Below, piece after piece: positions 1 to 5,900 of a stretch of DNA of 16,823 bases. Origin of the DNA: Pseudomonadota bacterium (lineage in GTDB: Bacteria > Pseudomonadota > Alphaproteobacteria > Caulobacterales > Caulobacteraceae). The translations under genes were made by a program, and so were the position numbers. The stretch spans positions 1 through 16,823 of the forward strand of contig JAEZEZ010000109.1 of the NCBI GenBank assembly GCA_023432855.1, read 5' to 3'. The notes below the pieces were generated by a model. The model saw nothing but the letters and a program-made list of their open reading frames with translations. It did no database searches and was not told where the DNA came from. Numbering within the stretch: position 1 is the stretch's first letter; each line of letters begins with the position of its first letter.

Positions 1-170
1 TCGGGGGCCCCTACGTGGCGCTGGGGCTGGCCCTGGCGGGCCCGGGCTGCGCGGGCCTCGACGCCCAGCCACCGCGCCCACAGGCCGAGCCCCACGCCAA
101 CCAGCATGCCGGCCAGCACCTGCCAGCCGAAGCCGCCGATCAGTCCCCCGCGCCTCACCGTCCGAGTCAT
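1..170 (-). CDS. Partial hypothetical membrane protein (N-terminus only)
   Basis: An open frame runs leftward from an ATG at 170 off the left edge, 56 codons without a stop. The peptide begins MTRTVRRGGLIGGFGW and contains one hydrophobic Gly-rich segment (about residues 9-35, ending LGLWARWLG), followed by an Arg/Ala-rich stretch. This looks like a single membrane helix with a cytoplasmic tail. Third codon positions are almost all G or C, as in real genes here, and an AGGGG sequence lies about 10 bases before the ATG. I do not recognise the family. The plus-strand frame over the same bases reads as Pro/Ala/His-rich low complexity and is less convincing. Because the 3' end is missing, the length and function cannot be judged. 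Confidence 0.35.
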   Translation of the reverse strand, partial: MTRTVRRGGLIGGFGWQVLAGMLVGVGLGLWARWLGVEARAARARQGQPQRHVGAP

Positions 171-330
171 GGAGGACCCCTGCCAAGCCACTGGGCACTA
201 TTTGGGCGGCGGGGCCCTGCGCGCAAGTCGGGCGCGAAAGATTCGCCGCACCGGCAGTTACAGTCGCGGCATGAGGCAGCGGGCCCAGCACTCGACCCGC
301 GGCGCGCCGCCGCCCCTTACCTACGCTGCC

Positions 331-371
331 CGCTGCTTTTCCGCTGTTTCCCGCTGTTATTTCGCTGTTTT
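331..371. repeat. Degenerate tandem GCTGTTTCC repeat, copy 1
   Basis: Four units of about 10-11 bases, each starting GCTG and followed by a T-rich tract. The core at 341-365 matches 647-671 at 24 of 25 positions in the same orientation, 306 bases away. The two arrays flank the REP hairpins and the 29-bp palindrome. Function unknown. Confidence 0.6.
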
Positions 372-395
372 GCAGAATAGCGGCGGCGCCTCTTC

Positions 396-495
396 GGGGA
401 CTGGATCGGCGCCGCAGGCGCGTTCCTGTCCCCGAACGCAGGACCTCGGCCGCCCTTGGGGACAGGAAGCGGTCTGCGACCGCCATCCAGTCCCC
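396..495. repeat. Inverted pair of REP-like hairpins (BIME-like)
   Basis: Two 38-base elements (396-433 and 458-495) lie in opposite orientation, separated by 24 bases. Each begins GGGGAC and ends GTCCCC, so each can fold on itself. Aligned in the same sense, 30 of 38 positions agree. Differences fall in the inner stem and are largely compensated: for example one pair is C-G in the first copy and T-A in the second, and the loop GCA is kept. Conserved GGGGAC ends plus a maintained stem are typical of REP elements mobilised by RAYT transposases, and a RAYT relic lies 1 kb to the right. The assignment is from structure, not from a database match. Confidence 0.7.
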
Positions 496-523
496 GGTTG
501 TGTTGGGCGGGGGGGCGCGAAAT

Positions 524-608
524 CCTCGTCCTTCGACACGCTCAGGATGAGGATTTCGAGTGCCGGTCGCGTCATTCGCCCTCATCCTGAGCGTGTCGAA
601 GGACGAGG
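524..608. repeat. 29-bp perfect inverted repeat (REP-like palindrome)
   Basis: The arm at 524-552 (containing CCTTCGACACGCTCAGGATG) is the exact reverse complement of 580-608, around a 27-base loop. The same core sequence is, to my knowledge, a very common dispersed intergenic repeat in alphaproteobacteria, where it produces spurious peptides such as HPERVEGR. As RNA it would form a strong hairpin in either direction. It has no T-tract and is not placed after a recognised gene, so I do not call it a terminator. Confidence 0.75.
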
Positions 609-636
609 GCGCCCCATCGCCCTCGCAGCCGCCGCC

Positions 637-671
637 CGCTGTTTCCCCGCTGTTTCCCGCTGTTAATTCGC
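637..671. repeat. Degenerate tandem GCTGTTTCC repeat, copy 2
   Basis: Three units of the same type as the array at 331-371, with the 25-base core at 647-671 differing at one base. It abuts the left copy of the 27-bp inverted repeat. Confidence 0.6.
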
Positions 672-673
672 GG

Positions 674-700
674 GAAATATGTATCGTGTCCCCGTATTCC
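674..700. repeat. 27-bp inverted repeat, left copy
   Basis: The reverse complement of this 27-base stretch is identical to 1620-1646. It contains GTATCGTGTCCCC, i.e. GGGGACAC on the other strand, sharing GGGGAC with the REP hairpins at 396-495. Identity stops exactly at base 27 on both sides. Together the copies delimit a 919-base interior with lower GC. Confidence 0.8.
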
Positions 701-776
701 CCATGGCGATTGGTCTCAAGTCGATTACTGCCGAGTATTTAGGAATACCGTCGCAGGCGGCGCAACCGGGTTTCTT

Positions 777-1079
777 ATGGTGACGCCTCTTGGGTACACT
801 CGCTGGGCTCCTCCCCTCATCGGCGCAGGGGCGCAGCTTGGAGCCGAGTGGGCGGACCCATCGCACGACAATGCGTCATTAACTCGTGCGGCGATGGCGG
901 GGGCTATTGGCGGATTCTTGGGAGGACGCGCACGTCCGGTAATGGCTGGACGAACTCCGACCCCATTGTGGGTTAGCCAGACTGCTTCTTGGCCCGCGCT
1001 CCTGCCCACCACGGTAAGCGGTGTGGCGGGATTTGGGGGCGCGATCGGCGCCGGATGGTGGGCCGACTACGGTGGCTGA
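777..1079 (+). CDS. Hypothetical Gly/Ala-rich protein, possibly the 3' remnant of a larger gene
   Basis: A 100-codon frame from an ATG at 777 to TGA at 1079. It is rich in small residues with two glycine-zipper-like segments (AAMAGAIGGFLGG, about residues 38-50, and SGVAGFGGAIGAGWW near the end), plus several Trp residues. The frame stays open upstream of the ATG to the edge of the 27-bp repeat at 700 (reading HGDWSQVDYCRVFRNTVAGG), and no good ribosome binding site precedes 777. It may therefore be the tail of a longer protein cut at the repeat. Such Gly-rich tails followed at once by a small membrane protein recall toxin C-termini with an immunity gene, but that is only an analogy; I recognise no family. 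Codon use is less GC-biased than in the flanking genes, consistent with recent acquisition. Confidence 0.4.
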   Translation: MVTPLGYTRWAPPLIGAGAQLGAEWADPSHDNASLTRAAMAGAIGGFLGGRARPVMAGRTPTPLWVSQTASWPALLPTTVSGVAGFGGAIGAGWWADYGG

Positions 1080-1338
1080 CCCCATTGAAGGCGCTCTGAT
1101 CGGGTTCTGCCTGACGTTCCTAGTCGGGCTTGTTTCGCATTGGGGAAAGTGGCGGATCGCCCTCGGACTGGGCGTCGCAAGCGGCGCCCTGATGGGCGGC
1201 CTCATAGCCTGGTTCGGTTGGGGTCATGGGCCAGCTAAGTTCGTGATGGCGGTGCACATGCCGATCTTCCTGCTAATCAGCTTTTACGTGCGGCTTGCTT
1301 GCGAACGGCGAATGGGAAAACACCATCGAACAGGCTGA
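1072..1338 (+). CDS. Small hypothetical membrane protein, three predicted helices
   Basis: An 88-codon frame starting at GTG 1072 (peptide VADPIEGALIGF) and ending at TGA 1338. Hydrophobic segments at about residues 7-21 (GALIGFCLTFLVGLV), 26-46 (ALGLGVASGALMGGLIAWFGW) and 50-70 (KFVMAVHMPIFLLISFYVRLA) are followed by a basic tail (CERRMGKHHRTG). This is a plausible integral membrane protein with cytoplasmic C-terminus. Its start overlaps the stop of the preceding ORF by 8 bases (GTGGCTGA), which suggests translational coupling and decided this start over a GTG at 1021. It lies inside the lower-GC segment bounded by the 27-bp inverted repeats. No family recognised; an immunity-type role is speculation based on position only. 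Confidence 0.45.
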   Translation: MADPIEGALIGFCLTFLVGLVSHWGKWRIALGLGVASGALMGGLIAWFGWGHGPAKFVMAVHMPIFLLISFYVRLACERRMGKHHRTG

Positions 1339-1485
1339 TGGCGAAAGTGGGGACCCCGCACCCCCGGGCGCCCACCGCTCGCCGTTCACAAACACCTCGC
1401 CGCCCGTTCAACCAGAAAGGCCCAGCCGCAGAATCCGGGGGCAGAGCAATATTCCCGTTTTGTTCTAGTCCTGCTAAGCTGGCCC

Positions 1486-1680
1486 ATGGCCCGCCTCGCC
1501 GTCCCCGGTCTGCCGCACCACGTCACGGCGCGCGGCAACCGGCGCGAGCCCATCTTCTTCGAGGATGGCGACCAGGAACTCTACGCCGATCTGCTGGCCG
1601 GGCAGGCCCGACGGGCCGCGGAATACGGGGACACGATACATATTTCGCTCGCCCCAGGGCGATCTTTCCGCAACGATTGA
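1486..1680 (+). pseudogene. Truncated REP-associated tyrosine transposase (RAYT, Y1_Tnp/IS200-like)
   Basis: The frame from ATG 1486 begins MARLAVPGLPHHVTARGNRR and continues EPIFFEDGDQELYADLLA, which is the characteristic N-terminus of RAYT-type Y1 transposases. RAYTs are single-copy, HUH-type enzymes that nick at REP elements. The match stops after about 45 residues (QARRAA) at 1619, precisely where the right copy of the 27-bp inverted repeat begins. The remaining codons to the stop at 1680 read through the repeat (EYGDTIHIS...) and are not family sequence. The HUH motif (usually in a PNHVH context) and the catalytic tyrosine are absent, so the product cannot be an active transposase; full-length members are roughly 200-300 residues. 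The upstream stretch 1340-1485 holds no other gene. Confidence 0.8.
1620..1646. repeat. 27-bp inverted repeat, right copy
   Basis: Exact reverse complement of 674-700. It carries GGGGACACGATACATATTTC and sits at the break point of the RAYT coding sequence. To my knowledge this kind of GGGGACAC-containing motif recurs near RAYT genes in other genomes. Confidence 0.8.
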
Positions 1681-1730
1681 ACCGAACTGCAAGGGTGCCG
1701 CAGCTCGCCGCCAATTATCGATATGCCCCG

Positions 1731-1987
1731 TCAGCCTATGGACATCACCGCTCCGGGCCACATCGCCCGCGGGGGTTCGGGCGTCAGCGCGGCCAGCTTG
1801 CGCGAGCGGCCGGGCGCCACCCGTTCCGACAGGACCGCAAGGACCGCCTCGGCGGCTGCGTTGGGCTTGCGGGGGAGGCGGGCGGCAGGCGCGCCGCGAC
1901 GGCCCTGCTGAACTCGTCGGCCGTACGCAGCGAGCTTGGTCCGTCACGGGCCTCCAGCCGCCCCGCGGGCGGTGCGGCCGTGCGCAC
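1731..1987 (-). pseudogene. Frameshifted DUF2267-like gene fragment
   Basis: On the minus strand, one frame from ATG 1987 reads ...SSLRTADEFSRAVAARLPPAS. After a run of five G (1871-1875, C on this strand) the adjacent frame continues RKPNAAAEAVLAVLSERVAP and then GRSRKLAALTPEPPRAMWPG, stopping at 1731. Joined by a one-base change in the homopolymer, the segments give about 85 residues resembling the DUF2267 pattern: an N-terminal DEFxxRVAxRL helix, then AVLAVLxERxxPGxxxKLxxxLPEPxRxxWP. DUF2267 proteins are small soluble proteins of unknown function. The shift could be a real mutation or a homopolymer sequencing error. The assignment is from remembered family pattern and is moderately uncertain. 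No credible ribosome binding site is seen, supporting a relic. Confidence 0.4.
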
Positions 1988-2017
1988 CAGCAGAATGTCG
2001 GGAAAAGGCCGGCGAGC

Positions 2018-2092
2018 TGGCTCCGCGGGTAGGATTCGAACCTACGACCAGCCGGTTAACAGCCGGCTGCTCTACCACTGAGCTACCGCGGA
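2018..2092 (-). tRNA. tRNA-Asn (anticodon GUU)
   Basis: Reading the minus strand from 2092, the acceptor stem TCCGCGG (2092-2086) pairs fully with CCGCGGA (2028-2022). A D-arm (GCTC...GAGC), an anticodon arm with stem GCCGG/CCGGC and loop CTGTTAA, and a T-arm with GTAGG TTCGAAT CCTAC are all complete. The anticodon GTT (2060-2058) reads AAC/AAU codons, so the charge is asparagine. The discriminator base is G and CCA is encoded (2020-2018). The gene is monocistronic, with its own promoter just upstream and an accessory, repeat-rich region immediately past its 3' end. Confidence 0.95.
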
Positions 2093-2114
2093 TCATCAGC
2101 GCTCGGGAGCGGCG

Positions 2115-2143
2115 GTATTACAGGCGGTCGGCGCGCCGCGCAA
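2115..2143 (-). promoter_or_regulatory. Sigma70-type promoter of tRNA-Asn
   Basis: On the minus strand TTGCGC (2143-2138) and TAATAC (2120-2115) are separated by exactly 17 bases and lie 22 bases upstream of the mature tRNA 5' end. Both spacing and position suit a housekeeping promoter for the tRNA. The upstream terminator at 2178-2206 would insulate it from the ABC operon. Confidence 0.55.
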
Positions 2144-2177
2144 GGCGTTCCGAGGGGCCGAAACGCCGCGGTTGCAG

Positions 2178-2206
2178 AAAAAAAAGCCCGGCGCGAAGCC
2201 GGGCTT
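2178..2206 (-). terminator. Rho-independent terminator of the ABC/M1 peptidase operon
   Basis: On the minus strand, AAGCCCGGC (2206-2198) pairs perfectly with GCCGGGCTT (2192-2184) around a 5-base loop, followed by a run of eight T (2185-2178). It lies about 100 bases past the stop codon of the permease-peptidase gene (2303) and is correctly oriented for it. Confidence 0.9.
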
Positions 2207-2269
2207 GGAAGTTCGGTGATGGTGGGGTGTCTCCGAGAAGAAGACGATCCCTAGGTCGCCCCGATTTGG

Positions 2270-2296
2270 TTAACGGGCGCTTAACGTCGGTTAACC
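2270..2296. promoter_or_regulatory. CtrA-like triple TTAAC motif
   Basis: TTAAC repeats begin at 2270, 2281 and 2291. The first two form TTAA-N7-TTAAC, the full recognition pattern of the cell-cycle regulator CtrA in Caulobacter-type bacteria. In this GC-rich context three TTAAC within 26 bases is unlikely by chance. The location is unusual: just past the stop of the permease-peptidase gene and before its terminator, with no recognised gene start downstream on either strand. Binding is inferred, not shown. Confidence 0.4.
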
Positions 2297-2302
2297 GCCG
2301 CC

Positions 2303-5300
2303 TCAGGTCCCCACCTTGACCAGGTTGTCGTCCGAGTTGCGGTCGATGCGCTTGTTGTAGGGATCGACGCCCACCCAGACCGGCTCGCGGTCGACGGTGA
2401 AGGTCAGGGTGTCGACGCCCGACTTCAGCGGCATCCGGCGCATCATGATGACGTCCTTCGCGTCGAAGCCCTTCTTGCCCGGCTCGGCGGTGAAGACGCC
2501 GATGTCGAAGCTTTCGTCGAGCGGCGCCTCGGTCTCGCGGCCCTTCTCGTCGGCGTAGAGCTTGCGCGCCTCGACCGAAAGGGTGACGTCGAACCGGCCG
2601 TCGAGTCGCTTGCGGACGTTCACGCTCTTGGCCTTCAGGTCATACAGGGTGATCTTCTCGAACAGGTCGGTGATCAGCGTCTGCATGTCCCGGTCCTCGC
2701 CCGCCTGCCGGCGCAGGGCCGCCACCAGGTCCATGGAGGTGGGGTAGGGCGCCTCCTTGAACGCGTACTTGCCCAGCACCTCGCGCAGGGCCGCGTTGAC
2801 CTTGTCCTCGCCCATCATGTCCTTCAGCAGGTACATGGCCAGCGAGCCCTTCTGGTAGTGGATGTACTGCTGGTTCTCGTTGCGGCCCAGCGGCTGCTCG
2901 CCGATCAGGTCCGAGCCGCGCCGGCGCAGGTAGTCGTCCAGCTCGTACTTCAGGAACTTGCGGATCTGCGCCTCGCCGTAGAGTTCCTCCATCACCATCA
3001 GGGCCGAGTACTGGGCCAGGGTCTCCGACAGCACGGTCATGCCCTGCTGCTGCGAGCCGATGATCTGGTGCGCCCACCACTGGTGCGCGATCTCGTGCGC
3101 GCCGATGTAGGTGACGTAGTCGATCTTGTCCGGGTCGCTGATGTCGGCGGTGAAGCCGACGCTCTCGGACCACGGCATGGTGTTGGCGAACGCCTGGGCG
3201 AAGCTGGCGTAGCCGGGAAACTCGATGAACCGCAGCTGCCGGAACTGATACGGCGTGAAGTTGGCGTTGTAGTAGTCGAGGCTGGCGACCGCGGCGTTCA
3301 GCATCCGGTCCACGTTCCAGGGGTGGCCCGGGTGGTAATAGACCGCCAGCTCGACGCCATTGTGGTTGCGCGTCTTCACGGCGTAGTCCGCCGACTGCAC
3401 CGAGAAGAAGTGCATGATCGGCGCCTCGGTCACGAACCGCGCGGTGCGCCGCCCGTTGGCCGTGGTGTCGGACACCTTGTAGCCGGGGGCGATCGGCGTC
3501 TGGCCGGCGTCCGTGGTCACCGTGATGTCGGCGTTCACGAAGCCGGAGTCCTTGCGCAGATAGTGGTGCTGTTCGGCGCCGGGCGTCCCCAGTTTCGGGA
3601 TGCGCAGCTGCCGGGGCAGGCCGTACTTGCGGCGCGTCGCCGGGTCCTGCAGCAGGCCGTTGCGGTCCATTCCCAGCGACGGCGAGAACTCCATGTTGGA
3701 GATGAAGGTGCCGTTCTCGACGATGCGGGTGATGTTGCCGCTGTTGCGGAAGCCTCGCTGCGCGATCAGGGTCTCGAACCCGATGGCGCGGGTCTCGCCC
3801 GGCTGCATCGGGGTGTCGAAGGCGTAGATGCGGTAGTTGAACCGGTCATAGGCCTTCTTCAGCTTCGCTCCCGGCACCGCCAGGGTCATGTCCAGGTCGC
3901 GGTCGCCGCGGATGTGGATTTCGCTGAGCGGCGCGCCGGTGCGGTTCTCGATCACATAGCTGCCGACGGTGCGCAGGCTCGGGCCCCGGGGATGCAGGTC
4001 GAGGTCGAGCTTCACCGAGGTGATGGTCGGCTGCGGCGCGGTCTCGAACGGCAGCAGCGTCTTCTCCATGTCGGCCATCCAGGCCTCGTTGCCCTCGGAG
4101 GTCCGGAAGTCGTTCCAGATGTTGGTGTTGATGAAGATGTAGACGCCGCTGGCGACGAACACGGCGAGCGCGACCCCGGCGATGGCGCCGGCCGGCCCGC
4201 GCAGGCGCGAGGGCAGGCGCTTCAGCCGCGGCTGCAGCCGGGTCTCCGCGCCCCGCCGCAGCAGCGCATAGGACAGCGTCAGCAGGATGATGGCGAAGGC
4301 GGCCCAGTACACCCGGAACCAGGTCGCCCCGATCCAGAAGTCGCCCTGGCCGTTCATGTCCGACGTCGGGACGCCGGGCGCGCTGCCGTACTGGTAGAGA
4401 TTGTGCTCCAGGCCCAGGTTGCCCATGGCGATGGTGGCCACGATCCAGATCAGCATCAGGCCCCAGCCCCAGAACTTGTGGGGCACGATCGACTGGAAGA
4501 AGACCGCCAGGATCGCGATCATCAGCATGTCGATGCTCAGCGGCAGCACGTACCACAGCAGGTACTTGCCGATCTCGTAGTCGGTGTGGCCGTGCAGGGT
4601 CTGGACCGCCATGCCGGCCAGGACCGCGAACAGCAGCGTCGAGATCAGCACCAGGGCGATGGTGATCGCCTTGGGGATCATGAACACCCAGTCGGGCGCC
4701 GAGCTGGAGTCGACGATCTCGTGGACCTTGCGGTCGCGTTCGCGCCAGACCAGCTCGCCGGCGTAGTAGGTGGCGATGATCATGGAGATCAGCACCATGT
4801 TGCCGCTCAGCGCGTCGATGACGATGCGGGTCAGCGGGATCGGGCGGGTGCCGTAGATGTCCCCGCCCAGGTAGACCATGGCCACCGACATGGCGACGCC
4901 GATGAACACCAGCACGGCGTAGGCCGGGCTGCGGAACACCTGGCCCAGTTCGAACTTCACGCGCTGCAGCAACTGGGCGCGGGCCGTGGCGGCGGTGTAG
5001 GCCGGCTTCGGCAGGTCGCCGCGCGGGGCCCGGGCCGGCTGGCTCTTCTCGGCCAGGGCCTCCAGCTTGCGCGCCTTCTGGGCCTTCGCCGGCTTCTCGG
5101 CGAAGCGGAAGCCGAAGTAGGCGACCGCCAGGGCGACGACCGTCCAGCCCAGGGTGATCACCCGGTTCCACAGCAGCTCGTCGGCCAGCGGCGGCAACAG
5201 GGTGTTGCGCTCGATGGTGGTGAAATACTTGGTCGCCAGGCCGAAGGCGCCGCTGCCCAGCGGTTCGAACAGGGCGACGGTCTGCTCCAGCTCGGGCCGC

Positions 5301-5890
5301 TGGCCGGCCACGCCGCTGACGACGAAGTAGCCCACCAGGAACACGACGGCGGCGACGTAGCTGCCCATCATCGAGCGGGTCATGGTGGCCACGGCGAAGA
5401 ACACCGCCGAGGTCAGCAGCACGTTGGGCACGCCCATGACGAAGTAGGCCCAGGCGTAGTTCTGCAGCAGGTTCGGCCCCAGCGTCTCCGGGTCGATCCA
5501 GGGCATCAGCGAGCCCAGGAAGATGCCCAGCGGCACGCTGAGGAAGGCCAGGCAGGCGGCCGCCGCGGCGCCCGTGAAGCGGCCGATCAGGTAGTCGAAC
5601 TTGTTGAGCCGGGTCGCCTTCACGATCGGGCCGAAGCCCGTCTCGGCGTCGCGCACGATGACGTTGGCCACGAAGGCCGTGGTCACGAACATGAAGAACA
5701 GCGACCAGGCGCTGGCCGCCAGCGGCACGCCGTAGGGGCCGTTCTCGTGGATCGTGCTGGGCAGGCCCATGCTGACGTTGTCGCTGGCCAGCAGGGCCCA
5801 GTTGAACAGGGTGAAGATGATGACCGCCACCCAGAAGACCGGGTTGGTCAGCTGGTAGCGGAATTCGAAGCCCGCGATCTTGCCGAACAT
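2303..5890 (-). CDS. ABC-2 type transporter permease fused to M1-family zinc aminopeptidase
   Basis: A 1195-residue membrane protein. Residues 1-270 form a first permease half with about six helices, starting at NPVFWVAVIIFTLFNWALL. A charged Lys/Ala/Glu linker follows (about 270-305). A second permease half spans about 310-590 (starting KFELGQVFRSPAYAVLVF). The rest is a peptidase domain, expected outside the cytoplasmic membrane. It has the zinc motif HEIAH (932-936) with WW next to it, the third zinc ligand Glu956 in LSE, and a candidate catalytic Tyr1012 in YIHYQKGS. The usual GXMEN exopeptidase motif of M1 enzymes is replaced by MPWSES (905-910), as I recall for this fused subfamily. The start at 5890 is preferred over the upstream ATG at 5959 because a GAGG ribosome binding site precedes it and the ATPase gene stops 10 bases before. 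The transported substrate is unknown; a peptide is plausible. Confidence 0.9.
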   Translation of the reverse strand: MFGKIAGFEFRYQLTNPVFWVAVIIFTLFNWALLASDNVSMGLPSTIHENGPYGVPLAASAWSLFFMFVTTAFVANVIVRDAETGFGPIVKATRLNKFDYLIGRFTGAAAAACLAFLSVPLGIFLGSLMPWIDPETLGPNLLQNYAWAYFVMGVPNVLLTSAVFFAVATMTRSMMGSYVAAVVFLVGYFVVSGVAGQRPELEQTVALFEPLGSGAFGLATKYFTTIERNTLLPPLADELLWNRVITLGWTVVALAVAYFGFRFAEKPAKAQKARKLEALAEKSQPARAPRGDLPKPAYTAATARAQLLQRVKFELGQVFRSPAYAVLVFIGVAMSVAMVYLGGDIYGTRPIPLTRIVIDALSGNMVLISMIIATYYAGELVWRERDRKVHEIVDSSSAPDWVFMIPKAITIALVLISTLLFAVLAGMAVQTLHGHTDYEIGKYLLWYVLPLSIDMLMIAILAVFFQSIVPHKFWGWGLMLIWIVATIAMGNLGLEHNLYQYGSAPGVPTSDMNGQGDFWIGATWFRVYWAAFAIILLTLSYALLRRGAETRLQPRLKRLPSRLRGPAGAIAGVALAVFVASGVYIFINTNIWNDFRTSEGNEAWMADMEKTLLPFETAPQPTITSVKLDLDLHPRGPSLRTVGSYVIENRTGAPLSEIHIRGDRDLDMTLAVPGAKLKKAYDRFNYRIYAFDTPMQPGETRAIGFETLIAQRGFRNSGNITRIVENGTFISNMEFSPSLGMDRNGLLQDPATRRKYGLPRQLRIPKLGTPGAEQHHYLRKDSGFVNADITVTTDAGQTPIAPGYKVSDTTANGRRTARFVTEAPIMHFFSVQSADYAVKTRNHNGVELAVYYHPGHPWNVDRMLNAAVASLDYYNANFTPYQFRQLRFIEFPGYASFAQAFANTMPWSESVGFTADISDPDKIDYVTYIGAHEIAHQWWAHQIIGSQQQGMTVLSETLAQYSALMVMEELYGEAQIRKFLKYELDDYLRRRGSDLIGEQPLGRNENQQYIHYQKGSLAMYLLKDMMGEDKVNAALREVLGKYAFKEAPYPTSMDLVAALRRQAGEDRDMQTLITDLFEKITLYDLKAKSVNVRKRLDGRFDVTLSVEARKLYADEKGRETEAPLDESFDIGVFTAEPGKKGFDAKDVIMMRRMPLKSGVDTLTFTVDREPVWVGVDPYNKRIDRNSDDNLVKVGT

Positions 5891-5900
5891 GAGCGTGTCC

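Larger units (their letters stand above)
171..776. other. Repeat-rich region without a convincing gene
   Basis: About 600 bases with no credible coding sequence. The frames open here are Pro/Arg/Ala-rich products of GC-rich repeats. The stretch holds, in order: a featureless segment (171-330), a CCGCTGTTTC-type array (331-371), an inverted pair of REP-like hairpins (396-495), a 29-bp perfect palindrome (524-608), a second CCGCTGTTTC array (637-671) and the left copy of a 27-bp inverted repeat (674-700). From about 702 the composition drops in GC. The promoter of the leftward gene ending at the window edge should lie in 171-260, but I see no clear -35/-10 pair. Confidence 0.6.

Noticed and set aside
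524..608. Intrinsic terminator call for the 29-bp palindrome
   Set aside because: No T-tract on either side and no gene ends next to it.
331..671. CRISPR array
   Set aside because: The repeats are short, degenerate and of several unrelated types, with no regular spacers and no cas genes.
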